A stretch of 48,772 nucleotides of DNA from a virus. This document shows positions 1 through 9,346 of the stretch, piece after piece (position 1 is the first letter of the stretch; every line of letters starts with the position of its first letter). The notes beneath the pieces are model-generated. The model was not told the origin of the DNA and did no database searches. It saw nothing but the letters and a program-made list of their open reading frames with translations. The stretch is from the IMG/VR virus record IMGVR_UViG_3300007960_000003, positions 1 to 48,772 of that record. The stretch is one strand, 5' to 3'. Made by a program: the position numbers and the translations under genes.

Positions 1-123
1 ACGAAGGTCAAGCTACTACAGAAGAAGCTAGACAAGCAGCCAAACAACTACAACAACAATTAGATATTTATGGAGCTTTAGACCAAGCATTAGTTGAAGC
101 TTTAGATTTATCTGATCAACAAG
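1..123. repeat. Terminal direct repeat, left copy
   Basis: Bases 1-123 are identical to 48650-48772. The repeat lies inside the tape-measure coding sequence and is in frame across the join. It is either an assembly overlap of a circular or circularly permuted genome, or a short physical terminal redundancy. A headful-packaged, circularly permuted genome gives this kind of contig. A real repeat placed inside a coding gene would be unusual, so an assembly overlap is preferred. Confidence 0.95.
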
Positions 124-1754
124 TTGAAGAAATAGCTAAGAACTTAAATTTAGATATTGAAAACAGTATGCGTCATGGGGTTAATATAGATGAATTAATT
201 GGTTTAAGATATACTCAATTATTCGATATAATAGGTGGTGAAGCCAATGAAATATTTGATAAGTTAGAAGGTTCAATATCTGAAAATTTATCTGTAACAA
301 TTGCTTATGTTAGTGCTAATGAAGAAGTTAAATCTTTATACGATGATTTAATTGTTACTCAGGATGGTAATTCAAAAAGCATTATGGAATTATCCAGTAC
401 CCTATTAACAGTTAATTCAGTATTAGGTAGGGCGAATATAAGTTTATTTGAATTAAACACGGTAGGAGCAAAAGCGTCTACTCGATTAGTTGAATTAGCT
501 GGTGGTATAGACAAATTAGCCCAAAAGAGTAATTTTTATTATGATAATTTCTTTGATGAAGAAGAAAAAGCAACTTTAACTAGGGATAGATCATTACGGG
601 CAGTTTCTGAATTTAACGAAAGATATGGTGAATTTGGAACATTAACATTAGATAATACTGATTCTTTACGGGATTTTATTGAAGGTTTAGATTCTTCTGA
701 TGCAGCGTATAACGAAGTCTTAAATGCAGCATTAAATATGGCTCCAGTTATGATTGAAGGTAGTAATGCCATAGATAAAATAACTGAATCGCAAAGAGCA
801 GCTAATGATGAGGCTGAAGAAACTCTTAGACTACAAAAACAACAGCAACAACAATTTAGGGATCAAGCGTTAATAAACGTTGGAGCCACAGACCCAACAT
901 TTGCTATGAGGGAATTAGAAAGAATATGGTCTCCTCGTATCACAGAAGCGAATGCTTGGTTAGCAGCTAGAGGTCAAGGGGATTTACAATTTGGTCAATT
1001 TGCTCAACAAGGTGTTTCAGGTTATAGACAAAATGTTGCAAATATTCAAAGGCGCATATATGATTATGCTGATTCACCAGAAGCCCAAGTAGCACAACAA
1101 TGGATTGATGAGTTTAGTTCTGCTTTAAACCAATATGAAATATATCAAAATGCTTTAAATGGTAATACAGATGCAGTTAATGATTCCTCTAATGGTTTAG
1201 ATAATTTTTCAAATGAATTAGGTAATGCTAGATTAGCTATTGCTGATTATGTTAATGCTTTAACATTGAGCGATTTATCTCCATTAACTAATGAACAACG
1301 TTTAATAGAAGCTAGAGGTCAATATGGTAGGCAATTACTATTGGCTCAATCTGGAAATGTAGATGCATTATCTGGTTTACCACAAACGGCTGATGCTTAT
1401 TTAAGAGAAGCCAGAAGTTTCCATGCTTCTTCCACTTTATATACGGATATTTTTAGAAGTGTTCAAATTGCTTTAGGTTCATTAGCTGGTATAGAGCAAC
1501 TCCAAACAGGTTCGGATTTTATACCTCAAAACGGTTTATTTTTCTTACATCAAGGTGAGTCTGTTACTACAGCAGCAGATAATCAACAATTACATGAAAA
1601 AGTAGATATATTGACTCAAGAAGTTGCTAATCAAACTAATGTAATTGGTGGATTATTATCTAATGCTAATAGTCAAAGAGAAAATATTGTAGAAAGTAAT
1701 CAACGTATAGCAGACTCCACTGAAGAACAAGCGGATACTAGGAGAGTTGCATAA
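1..1754 (+). CDS. Tape measure protein, C-terminal part (continues from the right end)
   Basis: This is the 3' part of the tail tape-measure gene that begins at 46744. Across the circular junction (48649 to 1) the frame is continuous: 1906 + 1754 = 3660 nt, giving 1219 residues. The tape measure sets tail length and is threaded inside the tail tube. This portion is rich in Gln, Asn and Ala, contains helical and coiled-coil-prone stretches (a Gln run near base 835), and ends in a heptad-like helix before an Arg-Val-Ala terminus. Its stop overlaps the ATG of the next tail gene by one base (TAATG). An internal ATG at 168 is not a real start; the apparent ORF there is only the tail of this gene. 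Confidence 0.9.
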   Translation, partial: EGQATTEEARQAAKQLQQQLDIYGALDQALVEALDLSDQQVEEIAKNLNLDIENSMRHGVNIDELIGLRYTQLFDIIGGEANEIFDKLEGSISENLSVTIAYVSANEEVKSLYDDLIVTQDGNSKSIMELSSTLLTVNSVLGRANISLFELNTVGAKASTRLVELAGGIDKLAQKSNFYYDNFFDEEEKATLTRDRSLRAVSEFNERYGEFGTLTLDNTDSLRDFIEGLDSSDAAYNEVLNAALNMAPVMIEGSNAIDKITESQRAANDEAEETLRLQKQQQQQFRDQALINVGATDPTFAMRELERIWSPRITEANAWLAARGQGDLQFGQFAQQGVSGYRQNVANIQRRIYDYADSPEAQVAQQWIDEFSSALNQYEIYQNALNGNTDAVNDSSNGLDNFSNELGNARLAIADYVNALTLSDLSPLTNEQRLIEARGQYGRQLLLAQSGNVDALSGLPQTADAYLREARSFHASSTLYTDIFRSVQIALGSLAGIEQLQTGSDFIPQNGLFFLHQGESVTTAADNQQLHEKVDILTQEVANQTNVIGGLLSNANSQRENIVESNQRIADSTEEQADTRRVA

Positions 1755-3181
1755 TGACTATATCCGATGCTGAATTTAAAGAATGGTTAGCAGACGAAGA
1801 AGTACTAAGAGCTGTTATGGTAGAAGCTGAACATTCGGCAGGAACAAAATATTTTGGTTCTTATCCATTTATTAGTACTTCAACAGATACCCCTGCTTCT
1901 ATGCCGTTTGATGACTTATTAAAATCTATTCCTCAAATTAGTACTTCTATAAATGCTCGTACAACGTTTGGTGATTTGGTATTAATTAACGATGATGAAT
2001 TAGATGATTGGTTAAATTTAAAATTTAAAGGGTATTCACTAAAGGTAAAATTTGGAGACCCTAGTTGGGAATATGATGATTTTAGATTTTTAATAGATGG
2101 AATTAATGGTGGTATTTATGCACCAAACAATGATTCTATTGGATTTAAAGTGTTTGATAAAAGAGAACTATTTAATGTTCCATTACAAACTTCTAAAATA
2201 GTTGCTAATCCAACAACATTAGTTAGCCATGATTATCCAGTACCTATATCCCTAGGTGAACCGTTTAATGTTGAACCACAATTAGTTGATTCAACAATTA
2301 GTAAGTATCAAGCCCATGAGGCAACTTGTACTATAAGTTCTGTTAGGGATAACGGTGTTGCTTTAACTGGTGGCGGTGTTGGTTATACAGATAATGGAGA
2401 TGGTACATTCACATTAACTTCTGCTCCGGCTGGTAAAATAACTAATGACGTTACAGAAGCAAATACAACAACTAAATTAATGGTTGAATATATTTGTAAT
2501 AAAATAAGTTTTACAGATATAGACAATACTAACTTAGCAGCTTTTCCAAATACAGATACTCAAGGTCTTTATTTTAAAGATGGTATAAGCACAACAGCAG
2601 CTCAAGCAATGGACAAGGTGACTGAATCAGTAGGTGCTTTTTGGAGATTAGATAGATTAGGATTATTACAATTATCCCGTTTTGAAGCTCCTGGAACATC
2701 TATTGCAGATATTTCATACGATGGTATTCACGAGTTTAAAGTTCGTTTATTAAGAATGGAAGATCCTAATGATGTTATCACTTTAAATTATGAAAGAAAT
2801 TGGTCTCCACAGGATAAAGACGGTTTAGCAGGAAGTGTTTCAGAAACAAATAGAGATTTATATTCTAAAGAATATTCTAAAGTAACTAAAACAAATAGTT
2901 TAAGTGGTTTTCCAATGGCTCATGAAATGGAATCAATAAATAGTTTTATAGTTACTAAAGCGAATGCTCAAACAGAATGTGATAGAAGAGCTTTGATACG
3001 AAATAGCAGACGTAAAGTATATGAAGTAACTACATTTGTAGAACCTTTCAGTTTAAATGTAGGTGACACTGTAACATTAACTTTTAATAGATATGGTTTA
3101 GAATCTGGTGTTGATATGGTGATTATAAAAATGATTGAAAAACCAACTGAAAATATGGCGGTGTTACACTTATGGGTCTAA
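1754..3181 (+). CDS. Tail tip / baseplate hub-like protein
   Basis: A 475-residue protein encoded directly after the tape measure (TAATG overlap), the usual place for distal-tail and hub proteins of siphoviruses. The sequence is beta-rich and has no signal or membrane segment. Its C-terminal half resembles hub domains that carry a late-strand motif of the form 'R..R.......T.F......L..GDTV.L' (residues about 410-445), seen in phage tail proteins that form the distal cone. The role is inferred mostly from gene order and overall pattern; the exact family was not identified. It overlaps the next gene by 10 bases. Confidence 0.6.
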   Translation: MTISDAEFKEWLADEEVLRAVMVEAEHSAGTKYFGSYPFISTSTDTPASMPFDDLLKSIPQISTSINARTTFGDLVLINDDELDDWLNLKFKGYSLKVKFGDPSWEYDDFRFLIDGINGGIYAPNNDSIGFKVFDKRELFNVPLQTSKIVANPTTLVSHDYPVPISLGEPFNVEPQLVDSTISKYQAHEATCTISSVRDNGVALTGGGVGYTDNGDGTFTLTSAPAGKITNDVTEANTTTKLMVEYICNKISFTDIDNTNLAAFPNTDTQGLYFKDGISTTAAQAMDKVTESVGAFWRLDRLGLLQLSRFEAPGTSIADISYDGIHEFKVRLLRMEDPNDVITLNYERNWSPQDKDGLAGSVSETNRDLYSKEYSKVTKTNSLSGFPMAHEMESINSFIVTKANAQTECDRRALIRNSRRKVYEVTTFVEPFSLNVGDTVTLTFNRYGLESGVDMVIIKMIEKPTENMAVLHLWV

Positions 3182-4008
3182 AAATAGTTTTCGATAATTT
3201 AACTAATACAGGAACATTAGGTAGTTCAGGTACGTTTGAAACTAATTTACCTTTGACTAACCTAGCTATCCCATCACGTTCTAAAACAGCTAGAACAACA
3301 ACAGATGCGGATTTTAATATAACTGAAAATTTTACTGAATCTCAATATTGTAGTGCGTTTTGTATTACACAATTCAATTTTACAACAGCAGCAACTATCA
3401 GATTAAGGATATATTCTGGTGAAAATCAAACTGGAACATTATTATATGATTCAGGTGTGACTAATATATATGAATTAAAAGGTTGGGGTGAATTTATTTG
3501 GGCTATACCGGATTCATGGGGAGACACATGGAACACAGAAGATACTGCTCCAATATTTATATTATTTTTTGATTCGGTAATATTTAAATCCATACTAGTG
3601 GATATTAGCGATAGTTCTAATCCAGATAATTATATAGAAATTGGTAGAATGTTTTATGGTCAAACTAGCGAATTAGCGGTAGATGTTGATGAAGGTTTAA
3701 GTATTGGTTATGAAGAAAACACTAAGCAATTTAGAACAGCAAGTGGAACACTGAGAGCTAATCAAGCCACGCCATTTAGAGTATTAAATTTTAGTCGAAG
3801 CGTAATAAGTGATAGTGAACAATTGTTATTATTACAACAAACGAAGAAAACTGGGAAACGTGTAGATCTACTAGTATCTGTATACCCAGATGCAGAAGTA
3901 GCAATAAAACAAGAACATACTTTTATTGGGAAATTAAAAAGAGTACCTAAGTTTACTCATACTGATACAACCAATAATAAATCTAATTTTATGATAGAGG
4001 AAAGTTAA
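3172..4008 (+). CDS. Tail structural protein
   Basis: A 278-residue protein between the putative hub and the tail fibre, starting inside the end of the previous gene. It is beta-rich with no membrane segment and holds a short jelly-roll-like stretch (residues about 55-150, 'F.ITQFNFT..ATIRLRIYSG') typical of carbohydrate-binding-like tail appendages. The context suggests a tail-tip or fibre-attachment component. No specific family was recognised. Confidence 0.5.
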   Translation: MGLKIVFDNLTNTGTLGSSGTFETNLPLTNLAIPSRSKTARTTTDADFNITENFTESQYCSAFCITQFNFTTAATIRLRIYSGENQTGTLLYDSGVTNIYELKGWGEFIWAIPDSWGDTWNTEDTAPIFILFFDSVIFKSILVDISDSSNPDNYIEIGRMFYGQTSELAVDVDEGLSIGYEENTKQFRTASGTLRANQATPFRVLNFSRSVISDSEQLLLLQQTKKTGKRVDLLVSVYPDAEVAIKQEHTFIGKLKRVPKFTHTDTTNNKSNFMIEES

Positions 4009-4010
4009 AT

Positions 4011-6590
4011 ATGGCAGATTATACTCCATTTAACCCATCAGCAGGCGAGGCTTATCTGACTAAGTTTACTAACTTTTTCAACCAATTAACATCAGATGTT
4101 ACAAGTGTTGAAAATGATATAGCTACTGCTCAGGCGGATATATTAGCACTACAAACAGGTTCTTATTTGACGGGTACTTCTTTAACTAGTGAAACTATTG
4201 CTACAGGTAGTAAGACTTTTACTATTGTAGAATCTGATAGAGCATGGGGTGACGGTACTAACTTAAAAATAACGGATACGGCTAATAGTGCTAATTTTAT
4301 GATTGGTACAACAGATACTTATTCTGGTAGTACTTTAAATATAACTATCAGCAGTACTGGAGGGTCAGGTACTAAGTCTGATTGGACTATAACTGTTGTT
4401 ACTGAAGATAGTGGAAAGGCGGATAAAGCCGTTCCAAGTTCTGCTAATAATGTAGCTTTATTGGATGCTTCTGGTAATTTATTAGATAGTACAAGGGGTT
4501 TACCAGGACAATCTAACCTAGCTATCTCAGGTCTACGAGCTGGTGTTTTAAGTTTAGACAATACCGTTTTAACTGATGTACAAAACTCAACATTACACAC
4601 AGGTAATGGAACTTCTCAATCACCCGATACAGGCATACCAAATGAAGATATTAACTGGGTAACTGGTACAGTATACGCAATTGGTGATGTACGTTTTACA
4701 CTAGACGGTACTGGTGTAACCGCAAGCGCTTTTACTCTTTGGGAATGTAATACAGGACATACAGCAGGAGCAGTAGGTTTAGGCACAGATACATTAGGTG
4801 ATTCGGTATGGACAGAAGTTTCTGACAATGATGTAAAAAATCATAACAACGCTTTACATAAGATTAAAAATAGAGATGCAGCAGACTCTTGGGTATGGGT
4901 AGATACCCTTAGAGGTGTTGGTAATATTTTATCCAGTGATACTACAGCAGCAGAAGCAGCAGATGTTGATACAGTTACAGCATTTACAGCTACTGGATTT
5001 ACAGTTGGTGCAGACGTTAAAGTTAATACTAACCTTGAGAAATATGTAACAGATACTGTTGGCTTCCATAAGGTAATGATTACAACAGTAGACGCGAAGA
5101 GGGTCTTAATAGCATTTGATGATGTAAACAACAGAGGTATCAGATTAAGACAAGGTTCAGGAGCAGCTATAGATTTACCGCATGGACTAAATACAGATAT
5201 TAAATATTCTGTGTCCAAGAACACAGATGCTGTCACTAATTGGGCTGTATTCTTTGGCGATGAGACAGACTATATGTTGTTGAATTCGACTATTGCTGGA
5301 ACAGATGATTCGACTTATTGGAACGATACAGCGCCTACAATCAGCGTACAAACATTAGGCACGAATGCGGATGTTAATACTATTGACGAAGTTTATTTTG
5401 ATTATTATTCCGGTGATTCTGACAACATCAAAATCGTTGAATACTCAGGCGCAGCTGCAGCAGGTAATGAGATTTATCTTGGGGATGATTTTACGCCTGA
5501 TAGAGGGACAATTAAAAGGATAGATACCACAGATGACTGGCATATTGTGGATAATGCTAGGGCTGATTCTGGGGATTATTTATTAGCCAACAGTACAGCC
5601 GTTGAAGCCACAGGTGGAGGACATGTTGATTTCACTAGTACAGGTATTACTTTACAATCTACAGATGCGGGATTTAATGCATTAGGCGGAAGATACATTC
5701 TTATAGCCTACCGTGACACAGACGCAGATGGTGGAGGCTCAGAATCAAGCCTCCCAAGTGATACAACCAATGCTCAAATAGCATCTGGTTCTATGGCCTA
5801 TTCTGATGGTTACGATGGTACTGGTGCTACCAATACGTCTGAAACTTTATCAGGAACTATTATCCCAAGTAATGGATGGCAAGAAGGTATTAATTATTGT
5901 AAACGAGTAGAAGGTACAGAATATATATCTACATTAGTTGCTCCGGTGTTTGGTGAAACAAGTTCTACAGCAGACTATAATATTGACGGTGTTTGGTATA
6001 ATAGTTCTGATGTTGCTTACACTCCCCCAATAGGATATTGCCCTTACACATTCAAAGCTGATGCGAGCGGTAATATCTCAGTTATAGAACCATATAACTT
6101 ACCAAGTGTTTCTGAAAAGACTATTCATGTGAATAATATTGAGGGGTTGGATAAACCTTTGTTTAGAGGTTACTTAACTTCTAATCTAACAGGCGTTGAT
6201 TTGATCTTTCCTTGGACTACTCAAATTGATACACATAACGCAATGAATGGCGGTGTTTATACTATACCAAAAACAGGGTATTACAATATATCAATATCTA
6301 TATACCATGACCATCAAAGTGCAACAGCTAACTCAGTTGCCTGGTATATGTATAAAAATGGAGCTATTGCTCCTATACAAAGTTCAAGTAATTTCACCTA
6401 TGGTGACAATACAAATACAAGATACCGACTTATTAGTGTAGAGCTAAAAGGTGTTTATTTTGAAAAAGGTGATACTTTTTATCTTATAACCTTTCTCGCT
6501 AGTGCTTCTGATTTTGTGTACGCGCATATAGATGGAAGCAGAATGTCTATCGAATATATCGGTAATAAACTCACAACAGGACAATCATAA
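4011..6590 (+). CDS. Tail fibre / receptor-binding protein with C1q-like tip
   Basis: An 859-residue fibre protein. The N-terminus has a short coiled-coil-prone segment (residues about 15-50). The middle is Thr/Ser/Asp-rich and repetitive in texture, as in fibre shafts. The last ~140 residues (about 715-855) look like a C1q/TNF-type jelly roll, with 'GGVYTIPKTGYYNISISIY' followed by 'YRLISVELKGVYFEKGDTFYL'. Trimeric C1q-like tips are used for ligand binding. It is the largest gene of the tail-tip block and lies directly before the lysis genes, so it is the best candidate for host recognition. Shadow ORFs on the minus strand in this gene were discarded. Confidence 0.8.
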   Translation: MADYTPFNPSAGEAYLTKFTNFFNQLTSDVTSVENDIATAQADILALQTGSYLTGTSLTSETIATGSKTFTIVESDRAWGDGTNLKITDTANSANFMIGTTDTYSGSTLNITISSTGGSGTKSDWTITVVTEDSGKADKAVPSSANNVALLDASGNLLDSTRGLPGQSNLAISGLRAGVLSLDNTVLTDVQNSTLHTGNGTSQSPDTGIPNEDINWVTGTVYAIGDVRFTLDGTGVTASAFTLWECNTGHTAGAVGLGTDTLGDSVWTEVSDNDVKNHNNALHKIKNRDAADSWVWVDTLRGVGNILSSDTTAAEAADVDTVTAFTATGFTVGADVKVNTNLEKYVTDTVGFHKVMITTVDAKRVLIAFDDVNNRGIRLRQGSGAAIDLPHGLNTDIKYSVSKNTDAVTNWAVFFGDETDYMLLNSTIAGTDDSTYWNDTAPTISVQTLGTNADVNTIDEVYFDYYSGDSDNIKIVEYSGAAAAGNEIYLGDDFTPDRGTIKRIDTTDDWHIVDNARADSGDYLLANSTAVEATGGGHVDFTSTGITLQSTDAGFNALGGRYILIAYRDTDADGGGSESSLPSDTTNAQIASGSMAYSDGYDGTGATNTSETLSGTIIPSNGWQEGINYCKRVEGTEYISTLVAPVFGETSSTADYNIDGVWYNSSDVAYTPPIGYCPYTFKADASGNISVIEPYNLPSVSEKTIHVNNIEGLDKPLFRGYLTSNLTGVDLIFPWTTQIDTHNAMNGGVYTIPKTGYYNISISIYHDHQSATANSVAWYMYKNGAIAPIQSSSNFTYGDNTNTRYRLISVELKGVYFEKGDTFYLITFLASASDFVYAHIDGSRMSIEYIGNKLTTGQS

Positions 6591-7111
6591 TGAATTTAAT
6601 AGGAAAGATAACAGATTATACTTTACATACTATAGAAGGTACTTTGACACCTATTCATGAACAACTAGGTTATAAAGAAATTAACCCAGATAACATTGAA
6701 GTTGATGCTGATGGTAATCGTTACCCTTATTATGACGAATTATTAGACGGTGTTTTTACTCGTGCTTTAGCGTATGAAACGGAACAATTGTTTGCAGCTA
6801 AAACTGAGCAAGCTACCAAGCTTACAGAACAACACATTTATACACCTATAAAAGAATATAATGAAACTAATGGTACTGAATTTGGACGAGGTACTTTAGA
6901 AGCTCAGGCTATTCATAATTGTGCTACTTATAAAGATGATACGGATTATCCGCATCAGCCCTTTTGTGCTAAGATAGTTAAGTTTAATAGTGCTGTGTGG
7001 AAAGATGCTAGACAAGCTCAGATTGATATAGGTAACGGTACAATCCCAGAACCACAAACTGAGGAAGAGTTTATAGCGTTACTGCCAGTATGGGATACTT
7101 TTAATGGTTAA
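6590..7111 (+). CDS. Putative tail fibre-associated or assembly protein
   Basis: A 173-residue soluble protein, coupled to the fibre gene by a TAATG overlap. The sequence has a long amphipathic central helix (residues about 60-100) and a Pro/Glu-rich C-terminus ('PEPQTEEEF'). Proteins in this position, just after the fibre, are often fibre chaperones or accessory tip proteins; that is inference from position. It overlaps the spanin gene by 8 bases. Confidence 0.4.
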   Translation: MNLIGKITDYTLHTIEGTLTPIHEQLGYKEINPDNIEVDADGNRYPYYDELLDGVFTRALAYETEQLFAAKTEQATKLTEQHIYTPIKEYNETNGTEFGRGTLEAQAIHNCATYKDDTDYPHQPFCAKIVKFNSAVWKDARQAQIDIGNGTIPEPQTEEEFIALLPVWDTFNG

Positions 7112-7385
7112 ATATATTTCTTGGCTCCCACTAATTACTATTACAGCGTCTGGAATTTGGTATAGTTCGGGTATGGCTAAAGATATTTTAAGTAATAAAA
7201 CAGGTATACAAAATAATAAAGAGTCGATATCTGAATTAGTTAAAGCGATGAAAGAAATAACAAAAGTTCAACATATTAATGCTATTCAACAAACACGAAC
7301 TCAAACTAAACTAGAAAACTTTATTGATGTAAGCAAGCGTGATAGAAAAGAAATACTAGACAGCTTGCGGAGACTAGAAAAATGA
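7104..7385 (+). CDS. Inner-membrane spanin-like protein (Rz-type)
   Basis: A 93-residue protein with one N-terminal membrane segment (residues about 5-22, 'ISWLPLITITASGIWYSS') and a charged, helical, coiled-coil-prone remainder (about 30-93). This is the layout of an i-spanin, anchored in the inner membrane with a periplasmic helix. Its stop codon overlaps the start of a 41-residue lipoprotein (ATGA), matching Rz/Rz1 arrangements. An alternative role as a holin is possible because no other obvious holin is present. Confidence 0.6.
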   Translation: MVKYISWLPLITITASGIWYSSGMAKDILSNKTGIQNNKESISELVKAMKEITKVQHINAIQQTRTQTKLENFIDVSKRDRKEILDSLRRLEK

Positions 7386-7507
7386 GAATTATATATTTAA
7401 TTATCCTTACTATGTTATTACAAGGTTGCGAAACATTAAATACTTTTGTTGATAAAGGGGTTAATCCAGCGTTTAAAGAAATGGTTTGTGGTAAGGACTA
7501 CTTATGA
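7382..7507 (+). CDS. Outer-membrane spanin-like lipoprotein (Rz1-type)
   Basis: A 41-residue ORF with ATGA overlaps at both ends. It begins with a short basic/hydrophobic signal and has a lipobox at residues 13-16 (Leu-Gln-Gly-Cys16), so the mature lipopeptide would be only 26 residues. This fits an o-spanin that bridges to the upstream membrane protein and fuses the inner and outer membranes at lysis. It implies a host with an outer membrane. Confidence 0.7.
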   Translation: MRIIYLIILTMLLQGCETLNTFVDKGVNPAFKEMVCGKDYL

Positions 7508-7944
7508 AGAAGTTTATTTATTCAGAACTAAAAGAAGCAAAAGACAAATATGGTCTAAAATGTGAAACTCCTGTTTTAAGATGGATAGAAATGCACCCTG
7601 AAGAAATTAATTTTTGTGGTGCTAAAAATGGTATTAAGTTTCCCGATAAAGCGTATGGTATCTTTTTTGGATGGGCTTGTGCCATCCACGATGGTGATTT
7701 TGGTTATATTCGTAAACAATATATTCATAATTTAAAACAAGGTATGGTTAAAGAACAAGCTCTAAAAATCTTATCTTTAGCAGTACTTGATTCTAATATT
7801 CGTTTAATGGGTAATGCTGTTCGTATATTTTGGCACGAACCAAATAAAGGGTTTTTTACAACTTTCAGGTTATTTAGAGCGTTCTGGTATTTATTAGGAA
7901 CACTTTGGAAAGGTAAACAAATAATTTTAGATAGTATTAAATAA
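7504..7944 (+). CDS. Hypothetical protein of the lysis region, phospholipase A2-like His-Asp motif
   Basis: A 146-residue protein. Residues about 37-70 read Cys-Gly...GIKFP..AYGIFFGWACAIHDGDFGY, which resembles the active-site helix of small prokaryotic phospholipases A2 (Cys-x2-His-Asp-x-x-Tyr type), with His-Asp as a possible dyad. The C-terminus is hydrophobic and aromatic (about 118-140) and could touch membranes. It sits between the spanins and the endolysin. A phospholipase role would suit membrane disruption or entry, but the match is only a motif. Confidence 0.5.
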   Translation: MKKFIYSELKEAKDKYGLKCETPVLRWIEMHPEEINFCGAKNGIKFPDKAYGIFFGWACAIHDGDFGYIRKQYIHNLKQGMVKEQALKILSLAVLDSNIRLMGNAVRIFWHEPNKGFFTTFRLFRAFWYLLGTLWKGKQIILDSIK

Positions 7945-7964
7945 CAATAATAAAGGTATTTAAA

Positions 7965-8558
7965 ATGCAAGATAGGGTAGAAAAATTAGAAAAACAACAA
8001 CAAGAAATGAGACGCTCTATTGATAATTTAGCTAATGAACAAAACGAAACATCAAAAGCTATTGGTAGGTTAGAACAAGCATTTGAAGCTAAAAACAAGA
8101 GTGATGATGAAATAATAATAACGTTACGAAATTTAGATGATAGTTTGACGGAATTAAAAGTCGACATAGCAAAAGCACCATTGTTAAACTTGGAAACTAT
8201 ACAAAAAGAAGTTCATCCAGTTTATGAAATACTTAGAAGGAATAGTGAAGAAATCACTACTGTTAAAATAAATTTACAAAAAGAAATCGCTGATGTTACT
8301 ACAAAAGAACAAACTAAAAGAGAAAAATCCGAATGGAAATTACAGAAACAAGCTGGAATTTTAGTTGTTGCTTGCGGTGTTTTTATAGCGATTATTTTTA
8401 ATGATATACGTGACAGTATTGAAAAGAATACTAAACTGAGGGAAGACACTCATAGTAAACAAGATGCGAAATATCAACATAAATTAATAGGCGATAGAAT
8501 ATCTAGGGTACAAAATAAAGTTTCTATTTTAGAAAATAAATTGGATAGTAAAAAATGA
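7965..8558 (+). CDS. Coiled-coil membrane protein of the lysis cassette
   Basis: A 197-residue protein. It has long charged coiled-coil stretches on both sides of a single membrane segment (residues about 130-146, 'AGILVVACGVFIAIIF'). It lies immediately before the amidase gene with a 4-base overlap. It could be a holin-like or spanin-like accessory, but the single central membrane span does not fit a classical holin. No family was assigned. Confidence 0.5.
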   Translation: MQDRVEKLEKQQQEMRRSIDNLANEQNETSKAIGRLEQAFEAKNKSDDEIIITLRNLDDSLTELKVDIAKAPLLNLETIQKEVHPVYEILRRNSEEITTVKINLQKEIADVTTKEQTKREKSEWKLQKQAGILVVACGVFIAIIFNDIRDSIEKNTKLREDTHSKQDAKYQHKLIGDRISRVQNKVSILENKLDSKK

Positions 8559-9082
8559 ATCTCACATTAGTTATAGGTCATAAATTTAATTCTAAAGGTG
8601 CTTGTAACGAACAATATAACTTATGTGAATATGATTATAATGATACATTTGTTAATAAGTTAATAAAAGTATTAGACAAAATCCATAATGTTTATGTTAC
8701 TATTGTTTATAGAGACATATATAAAGAATTACCTGAAGATATTAATAATACTAATCCAGATATAATCTTAAGTTTTCATTGTAATGCATTTAATAAAAAA
8801 GCTTCAGGAACAGAAGTATTGTTTTATCACAAATCTAGGAAAGGTAGAGCTTTAGCAACTAATCTACAAGAAAAATTAGTTGACGCTCTACAATTACCAA
8901 ATAGAGGTATTAAACCAAAAGCAGCAGAAGACAGAGGTGGTTATTTGTTATGTTATACTAAAGCACCTTGTTTAATTGTAGAACCATTTTTTATAGATAA
9001 CAATAATGATTTACAAGTAGCTTTAAATAGACAAGCTGAGTTATTGGATGCTTATAAAGAGTTTATTATAGATTTTATATAA
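8555..9082 (+). CDS. N-acetylmuramoyl-L-alanine amidase endolysin (Amidase_3-like)
   Basis: A 175-residue single-domain enzyme. The zinc-ligand and catalytic pattern of Amidase_3 is visible: His9 (IGH), Glu25, His75 (SFHCN) and Glu143 (IVEPFF). It would cut the bond between N-acetylmuramic acid and L-alanine in peptidoglycan. There is no signal peptide and no cell-wall-binding domain, so it depends on a holin and fits a thin Gram-negative cell wall. It is the last gene of the rightward arm and ends 3 bases before convergent leftward genes. Confidence 0.88.
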   Translation: MNLTLVIGHKFNSKGACNEQYNLCEYDYNDTFVNKLIKVLDKIHNVYVTIVYRDIYKELPEDINNTNPDIILSFHCNAFNKKASGTEVLFYHKSRKGRALATNLQEKLVDALQLPNRGIKPKAAEDRGGYLLCYTKAPCLIVEPFFIDNNNDLQVALNRQAELLDAYKEFIIDFI

Positions 9083-9085
9083 TAA

Positions 9086-9346
9086 TTATGAATACACCAT
9101 CGAATATTTTGGTACACAAGAACCATATCCACCATCGAAGGTGTATAGCCTATTTCCACTTAACCCAAGTTTCTTAGCTGCATCTCTTATTCGACTTCTC
9201 CAAGTTGCGTAACTTAGTTCAACATTACATGCCTTGGAAAATTCACATTCTAACTCAAAATTAGATGCACATAACCCTGGATTCATATATAGTGGTTGTT
9301 CCAAGTACCAATCAACTAGCCATTCTATTTGTTCTGATTTGTTCAT
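9086..9346 (-). CDS. Hypothetical protein
   Basis: An 86-residue soluble protein, last gene of the leftward arm, with its start overlapping the previous stop. It contains an amphipathic helical C-terminal segment ('SYATWRSRIRDAAKKLGL', residues about 45-62) that could be a small DNA-binding helix-turn-helix, preceded by three Cys. No family was recognised. Confidence 0.6.
   Translation of the reverse strand: MNKSEQIEWLVDWYLEQPLYMNPGLCASNFELECEFSKACNVELSYATWRSRIRDAAKKLGLSGNRLYTFDGGYGSCVPKYSMVYS

Noticed and set aside
168-1754. Independent gene starting at ATG 168
   Set aside because: The frame is open upstream to base 1 and continues in frame from the right end of the window, so this is the tail of the tape-measure gene.
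4319-5236. Three minus-strand ORFs inside the tail fibre gene
   Set aside because: They lie antisense to a strong long gene, lack ribosome sites and have no protein-like features.
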